Positions 1-10,159 of a DNA stretch of 21,479 bases are shown piece by piece. Position 1 is the stretch's first letter. Each line of letters starts with the position of its first letter. The stretch lies in assembly GCA_021441665.1 (NCBI GenBank), contig JAGYYN010010724.1:1-21479 (forward strand), given 5' to 3'. A model generated the notes under the pieces. It saw nothing but the letters and a program-made list of their open reading frames with translations. It had not been told where the DNA came from and made no database searches. A program made the position numbers and the translations under genes. Source of the stretch: Euplotes cf. woodruffi 2 WChen-2021. Lineage: Eukaryota; Ciliophora; Spirotrichea; Euplotida; Euplotidae.

Positions 1-294
1 AAAATTTTCATAATGAAATAAATAATATTAAATAGTGTGTTTAAAGATTATGGATACATAAGCCTTTTTCAAACATCAATAATCTAAATCCAAAAAGTCA
101 AGCTCTAGCATACCAAAAGTACAAGTACCGACCTCAAAATACCGAGAAAAAGCAAAATAACCTATCATTTCATACTTTAAACAAACTCTAAGTTCACTTC
201 AACAAATCTTCCACTTTTCCTTCATTCCCTCTTAAATTTCTCCCAACTCACATCCTTCATTCGACTGCATTTTCCGTATCCGTGCTGTTCCTAG

Positions 295-432
295 TACAGC
301 ACCGGTGTTCAAAAATGCAAAAATAGAAATGAAGTTCTAATTAGAACTCATGGTGGTGTTATCTTTCAAACTGAGGGGCTTGTTTTGGCAGAACATGTAG
401 GTCCTCAGATTTCCGATATCACACAGCTTTAA
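295..432 (+). CDS. possible terminal exon of a plus-strand gene (hypothetical)
   Basis: A 46-codon stretch without TAA or TAG follows a good acceptor (TTCCTAG, ending at 294) and ends at TAA 430-432. Its composition is richer than its surroundings (residues such as HGGVIFQTEGLVLAEHVG). Upstream, 80-160 is also open (SKSKKSSSSIPKVQVPTSKY), ending at AAA-TAA 156-161, and could be an earlier exon. No family is recognised. The opposite strand is also open here for about 50 codons when TGA is sense, so coding is uncertain. 433-716 holds nothing I can support; if this gene is real it is tail-to-tail with the next one. Confidence 0.2.
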   Translation, partial: YSTGVQKCKNRNEVLIRTHGGVIFQTEGLVLAEHVGPQISDITQL

Positions 433-716
433 ACTACAAAACGAAGCTTTAGTATATCCAACCGCTTACTTCGCTTCAACCTCGATGGCTAGCGATTAGC
501 TAATTTTCACTCGTTGAATACAGTGTTAATTTCTCGAGTTTATATTTTATTTGCAAAATGGAGGCTTTCTGCAATTAAATCGAAGAAATAGTAGGTGAGG
601 GAGTCATTGTACTATGTTTAACAATAATCCAAAGTATTATTGAGTTAAGATAACCTTCTGTGCCAAACTGCGCATTCCAGGATCGAGACTGTGCAACAGA
701 CTGTTAATTGCTTGTT

Positions 717-1995
717 CTACTCTTCATTGTGTGACTGGTTCTCACTTCTTACAAAGTTATTTATAAACTTACTTTTGACAAAATTTCGATTCGGCTTAGA
801 CACTTTTTTGCTGTTTAAGTCTACTTTTGATTTACTTTGAATACTGTTGCAAAAGAATTTTACAACAGGCTGCTTTGCTCTGTTCATCTCGGGACTGAGG
901 CTCGAAGTGACTTCAAATGGATTCTCTGCTGACTTGTTGTTTCCTAATTGTAGGTCTGGGTATGAAGTCTTTGCAAAACTCACTCCTAAAATTGCAATTT
1001 TAACAAAGTATTTTTATAAAAATTTCGAGATTATCGTTAGCAATAATTTGCAAATAAAAATTATCGTAGATTATTTTACACTTTAAAATATCATATTTTT
1101 GTTCTAAAAACTGCAGCTATCAACTTACTTTTAATTCGAGTATCGATTGAGTTTATGCAGTGATGGCTGACTTTAGGGTCAGATTTTCTATACCCATCGT
1201 ACAGCGGTCTTTTCTTTGGTCAGCTTTCTATAGTGATAACAGCAAGGTTTTACTTTTATTTTGAATCATTCCACTCTTCATATAAACCTTCTCATCGCTT
1301 AAAGGCAGCTTGTTAGTGACCTTCACAGCGTATAGCCTTTCTGCATTGTTTACTTTCTCCTGTGGAGACGGCTGGTGCTTAACCGGAGACTGAGTTTTGA
1401 CTAAGTAATTCATCGTTATTAAAGGCTTTGAGCCAATGTTTTCCTTTGAATGAACCGTAGTGTTTCTTTTAACAGCGCTTTTAGTCTTTTTCTTCTGATT
1501 TTTATCAAAAGAACGCTTTGTAGCTGAAGAACCTCTGTTGTAATAACCAAAACTTGCTAAAGTCTTCGGCTGGCTGCTCGGACTCGGTGCTTTATCATTT
1601 GATTTGTCCGAAAGTTGGTTCATTTTCCTTCTTGATGTCGAATACGAGTTGTAGAAGTCAAGTGCTTGAAAGTGGCTTCGGTCCCTCATCGTGTAGTTTT
1701 TAAATGGAGTGACAGCTTTGCTTATTGACGAAGAAAACTTGCATTTTTTGTGAGTAGTATTCTTCAATATCGTTCGATGCCCTTTTGTCTTCTTCTCTGC
1801 AGTGTGATTTGTATTAACTCCAGTAGGAGTTTGAACTACGTTATCTATATTTGCTTTAGAGTTATATTTTTGATAAAGACTGTTGATAGATATTTTAGAT
1901 TTGTTGTATAATTATGCTTGGTATTTTAACCTCAAAAACACATTCTTATTTATAATTGATCGTTACAACTGCTTTTTCATGAAAGAGAAATTCAT
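717..1995 (-). CDS. hypothetical basic Ser/Lys/Asn-rich protein, about 340 aa
   Basis: I do not recognise this protein. The model joins four exons: 1995-1967, 1879-1254, 1227-1129 and 985-717, with GT-AG introns of 87, 26 and 143 nt whose phases all match, ending at TAG. The 26-nt intron (GTAAAA..CTATAG, 1253-1228) is typical for this window and is needed to reach the next open exon, which contains one TGA read as Cys. The first exon (MNFSFMKKQ) is short and less certain; upstream is AT-rich. The third intron may really be only 25 nt (1128-1104) followed by coding sequence, because that reading stays open for about 35 codons. The product is hydrophilic and probably disordered, with many SP/TP dipeptides (QTPTG, APSPSS, TQSPVK, QPSPQ), a pattern seen in phosphorylated cytoskeletal or nuclear proteins. 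That functional hint is inference only. Confidence 0.6.
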
Positions 1996-2343
1996 GATGA
2001 CTAATTTTTACTATAAACCAAAGTCGATGTAATTATTGAATAATATTCAGTAATATTGGTAATTATTAATGATATGACTAAAATTAATTTTACTTATTTG
2101 CTTAATTAAAAATATGCGATAATGTTAGACTAAAGTATATTTTAGGTTATTATAATTTATTTATAATTGCTGTTATAAAATTGTATATTAAGATAACCTG
2201 ATATTTGAAAACTTTACATTGATTCATCATAAAAATTACTACCTTAATAAACCACTTAAATATACTGATTAAAAATTCGAGATTTTATCAATAGTTGAAT
2301 AAAAATAGTCAAATGTATTTAGGATAATCTCAACACAGTATTT
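1996..2343 (-). other. AT-rich intergenic spacer
   Basis: About 350 bp of mostly A/T between the phosphatase stop and the next start codon on the same strand. It contains only short simple repeats, such as a GTAATTATT motif repeated around 2029 and 2058. It presumably carries the 3' end of the phosphatase gene and the promoter of the downstream gene. No recognisable element is visible. Confidence 0.4.
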
Positions 2344-4731
2344 TTAATGTAAATTTGACAAATAATTAGACAGAGTAAGGTATTTACAGACAGATCCATT
2401 TGGGGTCATATCCAGCTTCTTGTCTGCTAAAAACTGGTGCTTTATATAAGTTGATGACTTCAACTTTTGAGGCTGTGGAGCTTCAGGAATCTCACAGTTT
2501 TCAGTTGCTTCATATGACGGACTTCGAGTGTTATTGTTATCTGTATTTAGTGTGAATATCTCCTTATCTGGAGTTTTATAGTCTCTAAATATCAGTTAGA
2601 CAAAGTTATGGTGTAAATACTTGAACTTATCTGAAGGAAACTTATATTTTTGTTCTTTCGACTGATTTTCTTTGCTAATATTTTGTGCTTTAAACGCTGA
2701 AATATTTGTTTCTTCTTGCTTGTCAACGGTATCGAAATGATGCTCAGAACTATCAATATAATGGTACTCGATTTTGATATTTTCAGCCTTCATCGAATGT
2801 TCACCGATACTTATCTGCTTGTCAAAATATCAAATATCGTTGACTTGATTTAATTGATCTACACGATCGAAGTCACTATTTTCATATCCTTCATCGTCAT
2901 TCTTTTCTAGCTGGTTGATGTCGTACATCGCTGAAGAATGAGGCAAGCCCATGGTCACCCTCTTCGGCTCAACTTTTATAAGTGAAGGCTTCAGCCGCTG
3001 GACTAAAGGAGTCTCATATATGCTCGAGTGTTCTTTGTTAATTTCAGAGTCTGTTTCGATGTACTCGTCTTGATCTGCGATGACTATCTGTGGACTGCGG
3101 TTATCACTAGTTCTAAGAAATCACATTAGTGGGGCTCAAAAATAAGCAAAAATAGGGGCAAATTCATATTAAAAAATTAATTCTGTACCTTTTAACTTCT
3201 TTACTATTTTCTTCCTTTTTATTTCCTTTCTTCTTATTTTCCTCCTTATCGCTTTCTTCATCAGATGAAGTTTCGATGATTGTGTTACCAGCAAAAAACG
3301 CAGCAGCGTTTCGCTTAAATTTTGTCAGCGTATTAAGAAAGCTATCAAGAGGAGAGGATTCTCTCGGGGCTTTAAGCACTTTAAATGCCTCGTAGTAGTT
3401 TACAGATTGATTTCCAACGATTTTAGGAATGTAATTCCGAACGTCGTCGACTTGAGCCAGACGCTGAAGGACTGGTATAAGCTTATTCAACTGGTTGTCT
3501 CTTGGGTTTCCAAACCAAGAAATGATCGGGATTCCGTTTTCTTTTTGCCAGGAGTAAGCCTGAGGGCTATTATCAACCATGACAACATTCTTCATGTCTC
3601 TTCCAAGTCTGCTCAGATCTTTGTAGTAGCAGTTATTAATAAGTGTGCATTGAGCTCTCGATAGTATCTGAAAGCTGTAGTTCTTTCTGTCGAGCTTTTT
3701 TACTAAAGGCTTTGCATAGTTCAGTATCGAAGCTGTAAATATTATGACTTCATAAATTTTAGTCATGTGCATTAAAAATGTGAATACATAAGGCCGGATT
3801 TTAACATAAACCTTATCTAATTCCCCATTGTCCCACTGAACGATAATAATCATATCCGGTGGTTGGTCTCCTTTCCGAGGGGTACTGAAGGAACTATGCA
3901 CTAAGGTCTCATCAAGGTCAAGCACAAGAGTTTTCTTTCCTTTGTCTCATTCCCGCTGTATCGGGAGGAACTTGCTGAAAACTTCAATTGGTGATCTGAC
4001 AACAACGCTTGATCTTTCAGTATATTTACTGCTGATTTCACAAAGGCTTTCAAGTCCGCCTAAAATTGACAAGTAACTCCATACCAACAATGCGGTGTTC
4101 TCTCGTGTACTTGTCCATCGAGTTATCAACATATACAATATTATCTAAAAATGATCTCAAATCCTCACCATCTTCCGAGTCATGTTCCGGTATATTATCA
4201 ATATCGTCCTAAAAATAACAGCGTGGGCATACCAAGTTGAACTCCATCATTTTCTCCTCTTCATCGGCCGGTCAGTTAGGTGTGTGTGCGTTCTGGTCAA
4301 GCGTAGTTTTATTTTATCAGTGACTCAATGCGAGTATTCGGGATGATGGTTTCTTCATTTAAATCCGAGTCTGAAGACTCACTTGCGCTCTGACTTCCAG
4401 TCTCCCGCGGCTATAAACAGATTTACTAAATTAGCTAAAATAAATGACGAAGGATTCATTAGCAAAGCATCAAAACAGCAGTGAAATATTTGGACACCAA
4501 ATATTATTTAAAGCTGAAAATAATGCGAAATCACTGCATCGTCAGGTATTTTATACCGATCTTGGTGGCTGAGAGAGTATGACTTCAAGGCAGCAAATAC
4601 GAGCTCAGTTGTGAGATTAAAAGGGCAGAGTTGATCCGCAAAAGGTAGTCGGGGCTAAAATCTGCGCTTACTTGGAATTTATGGATTGGTTGGCCCCTGT
4701 CGTTATTTTCTAGCTGGTGGTTATCTATCAT
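2344..4731 (-). CDS. CTD small phosphatase-like (NIF/FCP1-type HAD) protein with long tails, about 694 aa
   Basis: HAD-family protein Ser/Thr phosphatase of the SCP/CTDSPL type, which uses an aspartyl-phosphate. The catalytic DLDET signature lies near residue 205, followed by EVIIFTAS, KDLSRLGRD, the VDNSP motif and IPIISWFGN, and ending near VDDV; this is a complete NIF domain. Exons: 4731-4672, 4654-4535, 4410-4233 (with a +1 slip at 4311), 4208-4085, 4059-3189, 3112-2621, 2584-2344. All phases agree; introns are 17, 124, 24, 25, 76 and 36 nt. The first two introns (17 nt, and 124 nt with a GTGATT donor) and hence residues 1-60 are the weak part. TGA codes Cys just before the domain (QRECDKGKK) and at NCPADEEE. 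The N-terminal 200 residues and the C-terminal 340 residues are acidic, Ser-rich and probably disordered. Substrates could be RNA polymerase II CTD or others; the sequence does not say. Confidence 0.85.
4309..4314 (-). other. +1 frameshift site AAA-TAA (phosphatase gene)
   Basis: In-frame ATA AAA TAA followed by A. Skipping the T at 4311 joins TRIESLIK to KTTLDQNAHTP, both in acidic-rich coding sequence. No GT-AG intron reconciles the two frames here. Confidence 0.75.
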
Positions 4732-5699
4732 AGTTGTAATGTTAGATTATTCGGAAGTTTTAATAGAAGATCAATTTTATACTCATGATCGGATTGCGAA
4801 TGAAGATTAAATACTCAATGTAAAGGGATTATATTTTTGAAGTTAAATTTTGGTTGCAAAAGTTATGAAAATTTGGCTTTTTTGGAAAATAAATTTTATT
4901 CAGCTTTATTTATATTTTTTAAGATGAAATACTAGTGGAGGTAGAAGTAAAGATCCAGTTCGGGGCAAGTTATTTACTTGCGTCAGTTGATTTTGAAATT
5001 TAATAATGTAGGGAGGTTTTTTATTCGGCTAAATGCAACCTAGATTTGGAAATAAAAGACGCTAATATCTATTATATCCTTTGACAATAAAATTAAAATC
5101 TAAGGTAGGCTTGTGATTTAAGTAATACATCTTTGCATATTTGCCTCTTAGTTATTTTATTTATTACTATTTAGTTTTTATTTGATTCTCAGAAGTTGAT
5201 AAATACAGTTTATTTATTGGTTGATTGATTAAAATAACTTTGTTTATCAAAATTGAAATACTTCGCAATATTTTGGAATTGGAGAAAACATAAGTTAAAA
5301 ACTAAGCTACTTTACCTGTATTTTTGGATAATTTTGAATCCTCTTTAGCCTTCGTGGTTTCTCTATATTTAACAGGTAAATATTTCTTGAAATAGCTGTA
5401 AACTATGCAACTTCAGTCATAAACAATATTTTTGTAATAAATGATAATAAATTTTAGCAGCCAATTATTTCAGTTATTTTTAGTGATTTTGCATTAATAA
5501 CGATCAAAATTTATTCAAATTTTCGTATTTCTTTCAAATAGCACCATCTTAAGTCAATTAATTTCTTTTCAAAATATCATTTTTAAATAAATCAAAAATA
5601 TACAACAAAAAGTGTGAAATCAATCAATTATATACACCATACCATATTGGATTTAGATTCATAGTAAATAAAATAATTATATTTCTATTTCAAATTGAA
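4732..5699. other. long AT-rich noncoding stretch
   Basis: About 970 bp dominated by A/T with no reading frame, conserved motif or RNA gene that I can defend on either strand. The first part is probably the promoter and 5' flank of the phosphatase gene. I saw no tRNA A/B boxes and no telomere-like repeats. Confidence 0.4.
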
Positions 5700-6345
5700 G
5701 TTTTTGTTACGTAAGCAGCCCCACTCCTATTCTCAACTGTAACGTTGGCCTCAGTTCTTAATCAAACTCATTTCCCATATAATAATCCGAATTTTAGCTA
5801 TTACAAATGCACACTGTGATTAGTAAAAATATCGCAACAATCATCATTAAGTACTTGGAGCTGATTTACCTGCGGCTGATATCAAATTCCTTCCTGGGCT
5901 TATTTCTATTCAAAAATCACGTCACGTTGAAAATAATTCTAAACTGCGTGTATTACCACAGGCAAAGAATATTTGTACTTCAGTATTTTTGACTCCTGGC
6001 TTTGGTATGTTTAATAGACAAATAACTAGAGCGGAGGGAGTATTAAATATCTCGCGCAGTCGGTTAAATTATTCAATTAACACTCAAAAATCACCCAAAA
6101 TTTTGGTTAATTCTAAAATACCTGTGTTCAGCTGCTTTTACTGCATCCGTCAGCAGTCAGGTTCATATACGCAATGGTGCGTGGTTTAATACCGGCCTGG
6201 AGATGCAGAGATCGTGTATATGGGGAATACTTGATGTAGTCCTACCGCTATTTATTTGTGAAGCAAATGTAGAAATCCTATACGCAACAAAAGATCCTAC
6301 AAAGCTGGGATGTGAATAATAATTTTGCCTTAGGGTCATCAGATT
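5700..6345. other. GC-richer island with overlapping stop-free stretches; gene or RNA uncertain
   Basis: This block is visibly richer in G/C (close to half in parts of 6121-6240) than the AT-rich DNA on both sides. With TGA as sense, several frames stay open: minus strand 6339-6122 from an ATG (about 72 codons), a second minus frame from about 6085 to 5845 (residues such as FNRLREIFNTPSALVICLL), and plus strand 5807-6024 (about 72 codons) and 5989-6189. None matches a family I know, and no single chain of phased introns and +1 slips joins them cleanly. It could be a gene with unusual exons, a noncoding RNA, or sequence from an eliminated element. Confidence 0.3.
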
Positions 6346-6633
6346 CTTATATTTTTTAAATTTATTGATTTTACCAGAATTTCTTACTTTTAGACAATGT
6401 CGTAATAAACCAGATTCTTACAAAATTTTAATAAAGTGACGTATTTTAAACAGTTTCATAAAATAGTAAAAAATAGTGAATATCAAAAACTTATCGTTTA
6501 CTTAAGGATTCTGAACAAAAATAATTGAAGACTCAATATTTTGCTTCTTTTTATTAAGAAAAATTCATAAATTAATTATAAGGAGAATAATACTTTCGAA
6601 ATTTAGAAATATGTGACTATTAAAAAATACAAC

Positions 6634-6768
6634 ATGGAGATTGATGCTAGTTTTATGACTAAAGAAAATTGAAGGTCTATAAAAGACTTATTCACTGAAA
6701 TAACGGATATAAAGATAGCTCTTGGTAAAGAGCTCTTTTTAAAAATAAATACTAATCTATTACCATAG
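6634..6768 (+). CDS. possible small protein or first exon, 44 aa
   Basis: ATG with A-rich upstream context, 44 codons with one TGA as Cys, stop TAG. The sequence (MEIDASFMTKENCRSIKDL...) is not low complexity. An alternative splices out GTAAAG..CCATAG within it and continues to a TAA further on. No homologue is recognised. The surrounding 6346-7212 is otherwise AT-rich with nothing else I can support. Confidence 0.3.
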
Positions 6769-7212
6769 TTTTTTATCAATCAAGACAGATGAAATACTGA
6801 GTTATTTATGAGTCCTATTAAAAATACCATTTGTCATAATAATCAATTTCTCTTTTCAATTTGCTTCGATTTATCAGCCACTCACAGCTGTGTAATTCAA
6901 ATATTTCAATGAAAGCGAATAAAGCCTCAAAAATAGTGAGGGAAATAAAATATGTAAAATTCTAGAAATTATCAGACTGTCAAATAAAAATTGAGTATAT
7001 CACTATACACCGGTCTAAGTCATTTTGTTCTAGAACTTATTCCAGAATGATTTTCTGGGTCTTTCGGTGAGTGAATTAGTAAAACCGAGAAATTTATTTA
7101 TTTCCGAATCCTTATCCAACCCTGAGCATCAACATAAATGTTTACGAATTGTGACTGTATGCGAAACACACAGTAAATCAAAAAGAAAGGAATGTTCGTA
7201 TAATAAATATTT

Positions 7213-7383
7213 ATGAAGAAAATATCGTTATTATTTGTAATGAACTGGCTTAAAGTATTGTCAATACTGATGCTTTCCTGTATTCGCCTTTACTCACCGC
7301 TGTCAGGCTGAAATTTTAGTATATTTAAATCAAAACTTTTCTTTGATTCATTAATTTTGCCTCTGTCTATACACAATTATTAA
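7213..7383 (+). CDS. possible small ORF with hydrophobic, signal-like N terminus, 56 aa
   Basis: Stop-free from ATG to TAA (one TGA as Cys). It begins MKKISLLFVMNWLKVLSIL, which resembles a signal peptide or membrane anchor. It overlaps the last 4 bases of the gene on the opposite strand. It could equally be chance in DNA where only two stop codons exist. Euplotes pheromone precursors are small secreted proteins, but they are Cys-rich and this has only two Cys, so I do not assign that role. Confidence 0.2.
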
Positions 7384-8059
7384 TTTGACTCGAAATGCGA
7401 ATAAACTGGGACAAGGAGAAGCAAGAGTAATGCTTACTGAAGAGCTGCTTCAACAGGACAGGAGAGTCAACTTGCTTTTGCTTAAATGATTGACTTAGCG
7501 CACGATTTCCTCCTTCTATAAATAATTAGTGAAAGGGGCTTACTGATTCCAGGTTTAATCGCTGGATGAAGACTTTCAAACCGCGAGTGAATCGTGTATT
7601 GTAATTTATCAGAGTGGGAATATGGCTTCGCCTTTGCTTTATACTCGACTAAGGTCATCTTGGGTTTATTTGAGTTGCTCGACATTGCAAGCGAATGCAG
7701 TATGCTTATTAAACATTTGTTCGAAGTCAGCAACATCATGCGATTTGTATTTAGTCTTCATGACTTCTTCAGCGAATGTTCGATGGGTTTCCTCAGTGAT
7801 GTTTCCTTTGTTTCACAGCAAAGGATTTGCTTTACAGCAGTAGATATCATTTGTCGGGCAATAAATTGTTGGGAGTAGTTTTGCACTTCCTTCCATTTCG
7901 TCACTTGGTTCGAGATCTGCCTCAAATTCTGTAAGTTCCTACAGAAAAGATTAGCATTGTGCTCGGGCGGCTTTTTAAAGGAAAATGGTAAATTTTTTTA
8001 AGGGAAATAGCAAGGTGTTAGCTTACCTGGAGTTGATCGAAGGCTTGGGTCTTAGCCAT
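7380..8059 (-). CDS. hypothetical protein, about 176 aa, with one +1 frameshift
   Basis: Not recognised. ATG 8059-8057 (MAKTQAFDQLQ) is followed by introns 8026-7939 (88 nt), 7543-7516 (28 nt) and 7437-7406 (32 nt), all GTAAGC..AG with matching phase. A +1 slip at 7668 joins FACNVEQLK to KPKMTLVEYKAK. The stop is TAA at 7382-7380; if the last intron is retained the frame stays open about 18 codons more before TAG. One TGA is read as Cys (NPLLCNKG). The middle third is Cys-rich (IYCPTNDIYCCKANPLLC) but lacks a spacing I can match to a known zinc site. The last third is basic. It shares a 96-bp divergent promoter region with the next gene. Confidence 0.72.
7666..7671 (-). other. +1 frameshift site AAA-TAA
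   Basis: CTC AAA TAA followed by A. Skipping the T at 7668 continues an open frame of more than 40 codons up to a GTAAGC donor. Confidence 0.75.
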
Positions 8060-8155
8060 TTTAATGAAGTTTTGATTGTAATTATTAATTATATGTTGCG
8101 ATACTTTTTATACCTTACGACACAGTATAATTACTATAATTGAATTCATTTCACT
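8060..8155. promoter_or_regulatory. bidirectional promoter region between divergent genes
   Basis: Only 96 bp separate the two start codons, so both promoters and both 5' leaders must sit here. It is AT-rich and contains AATTGAATTCATT (8138-8150) with a palindromic TGAATTCA core. TTGAA is the core of the Euplotes chromosome-breakage element, so a role in breakage rather than transcription is possible; both readings are inference. Confidence 0.5.
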
Positions 8156-9188
8156 ATGGACCGCATAAATAAGGTCAAGTTCCAAAGAGATATTAATCCT
8201 AAGCTCTATGCAATCATTCACGGACAGCTTATACAAAGAAAACGGTATCACTTATTTTCAGTTTTAGTTAATACTATTTTTTTAGACTTAGTGTGAAGTT
8301 TATTTAATCAAATCTAGTTGTTTTAATGAAGTTTCAAATCAAAACAACGAAATTGTGAAGAGAAACAAGCGAAATATTTCTGAATTATCTGAAGCAGAGA
8401 AGTCAGAGCGCAAATACCAACAGTATCTAGCACAGCTTTCATCTAAAAATAAACAAAGTTGCAATAGCCCTTGACGATCGATTCCAAGTCGAGTTCATAG
8501 TAACGATCATTCTGTAAATCAAAAAGGTACGAAGATTAATTCTTATTATTTCTCCTTACTATCGATATTTTTAGTATCTAAATCCAACAACGACTTTAAA
8601 GTTTAATTATATTACAAAAATTAACTATACAATAACGAAAACTTGATTTTTAAAGATACTAATAGTCGATTGTTGCCTATTGCTTTCTTATTGACTTATT
8701 ACCTAAAGCGAGCAAGTACATAAACTCAACCAAGAATCCGTATCTAAATCGAAGCCAAATATCCGACCTAAAGTACCTTAAGCTAATATTTCTTAGGAAG
8801 GAGACTAAAACCCCGATTATTAGGCAGGGAATGACTCCAGCGAGGCCTGTGACTGGAGTCTCAACGTACTACAAGATATCCGCCTCGCTGAACCGCAATA
8901 ACAAAGTCTTGAAATAAAGCTGAAAAGCTCATTAAGTACGATGACCATTTTAGCAGTGTGAGGAGCGGAGCCAGAAAGCAAAGTTGTCCTGAAAATGCAG
9001 CAAACCTGCAGTTCAACAACTTATTCATGCCGATAACTCCGAAGGTCATCGAGCTTAACGAAGACAACCTGAATAAGATTAAGTTGCAAAGCATGATGGT
9101 GCATATCAACGGGCTCAAGGACAAGTGGAATAGAGACTTAGAGATGACTTTAAAACACCCAATTCGAGCTAAAAACCTTCTAGAATAG
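8156..9188 (+). CDS. hypothetical basic protein, about 250 aa, with one +1 frameshift
   Basis: Not recognised. Exons 8156-8244, 8318-8526, 8709-8772 and 8797-9188, with introns of 73, 182 and 24 nt (the last is GTACCT..TCTTAG). Phases agree at every junction. A +1 slip at 8915 joins SLNRNNKVLK to KAEKLIKYDDH. The stop is TAG at 9186-9188. One TGA is Cys (NSPCRS). The 182-nt intron may hide a short exon (VSKSNNDF after an acceptor ending at 8572). The protein is Lys/Arg/Asn-rich with a more structured C terminus rich in hydrophobic heptad-like spacing. Divergent from the upstream gene, tandem with PYM 143 bp downstream. Confidence 0.72.
8912..8917 (+). other. +1 frameshift site AAA-TAA
   Basis: TTG AAA TAA followed by A. 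Skipping the T at 8915 leads into 90 further codons ending in TAG at 9186-9188. Confidence 0.78.
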
Positions 9189-9331
9189 CCGTCTTTGAAC
9201 TCAAATAGTGAATAAGTAAATTAATTCGTTTCAAATGTTCAACCCAAACGGCTAAACTTTACTTAGCATTTGCACTTCTCTTGATAAATCATAAAGTTGC
9301 ATTATTTATTTAATTAATTATCTTTATTAAA

Positions 9332-9989
9332 ATGTCGACCGTCGAAGAGCAAAAGGGAAGTCGTCGTAAGGACGGAACCTATAGGAAAGTACTCAAAGTT
9401 AAGCCGGGATACAGTTATCCGCAGTTTTCTCTAAATAACTCAAATCCAACTGCGGTTATATTTACTAAAAAATCGCAGATTTTACAGTTTGCAGGTTTTA
9501 TTATTCTAAAACCTAAGTAAAACCTCGGTTGACTAAATAAAGATAGTTTTGCGTATTTTGACATCCCCGTACATCCCGCCTCACGAAGTGGAAGTGTACC
9601 AAGCCCCGCACAAAGCTAAAGAACCGAAGGAAGAGGAGACCAAGCAGGAGAGCACCATAGAAGCGCAAGATATTGGCAACGCTACTGAAATCGAAAATAA
9701 GCAAAAGCAGAAGCTGGACAGAGAAAAAGACGAGATCAGAAAGAAAGCCCAGGAAGAAATCGCAAAAAGAAAGCAGCAGGAAAAAGAACTACAAGACAAG
9801 GAGGAAAGTGAAAAACAAGAGGAAACCAGCAATACCAAGACTATTCGCAAATACAAAAAGAAACTAAGGGAGATCGAAAAACTCGAGCTTATCAAAGACA
9901 GGCCACTCAATGAACTTGAGATGAAGAAGATCGAGAGCAAAGTCGAGATCGAAGAGATGCTCAGCAAACTTTCGCTTGAGGACTCGTAG
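9332..9989 (+). CDS. PYM1: PYM, partner of Y14 and Mago (exon-junction-complex disassembly), 165 aa after removal of an insertion
   Basis: PYM binds the Mago-Y14 heterodimer and recycles exon-junction complexes from spliced mRNA in the cytoplasm. The N-terminal Mago-binding motif is clear: RRKDGTYRKVLKVKPGY continues as IPPHEVEVYQ, matching the family pattern DGTWRK..RVKxGYVPxEEVxxYE. The middle is a long charged helix rich in Glu/Lys/Gln (about residues 45-115). The C terminus has the second family signature, KKKLREIEKLE followed by a helical EIEEMLSKL end. ATG is at 9332 and TAG at 9987-9989. The motif is split between GGA and TAC by 160 bp (9410-9569), which splicing cannot remove exactly (see the insertion entry). 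Size fits PYM (about 150-220 aa). No frameshift site is present. Confidence 0.9.
9410..9569 (+). other. TA-bounded insertion within PYM, probable internal eliminated sequence (IES)
   Basis: The 160-bp segment starts at a TA (9410-9411) and is followed by a second TA (9570-9571). Removing it with one TA restores the conserved GY-IP junction in frame. A spliceosomal intron cannot give this: no AG lies where an acceptor would be needed, and the best GT-AG pair (GTTATC..GATAG, ending at 9545) would put extra residues into a motif that is invariant in length. The ends are TACAGTTA and, inverted, TACGGGGA, which share only TAC. Inside, CCGCAGTT (9416-9423) is inverted as AACTGCGG (9448-9455). Confidence 0.65.
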
Positions 9990-10159
9990 ATTAATATTTA
10001 CGCATAGCAGTTGGAATTGGGTATTTATTCGGATTTAAAACTCTAACGCAGTAAATTTGTAACTCTATCATTAATTAACTTACTATTATGGTCAATATTT
10101 AACTCAGTATTGTGGGCAAGGCTCTGACCCTTCGCGTTAATTAATAATTGATATAAAAA

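Noticed and set aside
4501-4511. In-frame TAA after HYFQL in the phosphatase gene, taken at first as a slip or a tiny IES
   Set aside because: An intron from a GTGATT donor at 4534 to TTTATAG at 4411 removes it in phase and leads straight into PRETGSQSASES.
4732-7212. tRNA, snRNA, telomerase RNA or transposon (Tec) remnants in the long spacer
   Set aside because: No A/B box pair, no snRNA core, no CAAAACCCC template and no long terminal inverted repeats were seen on reading both strands.
8800-8820. AAAACCCC, like the Euplotes telomere unit
   Set aside because: A single copy inside an exon (codons AAA ACC CCG), not a tandem C4A4 array; no telomere is present.
9581-9967. Long minus-strand ORF, Ser/Leu-rich, opposite PYM
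   Set aside because: It is the antisense shadow of the Glu/Lys-rich helix of PYM, whose motifs are clear on the plus strand.
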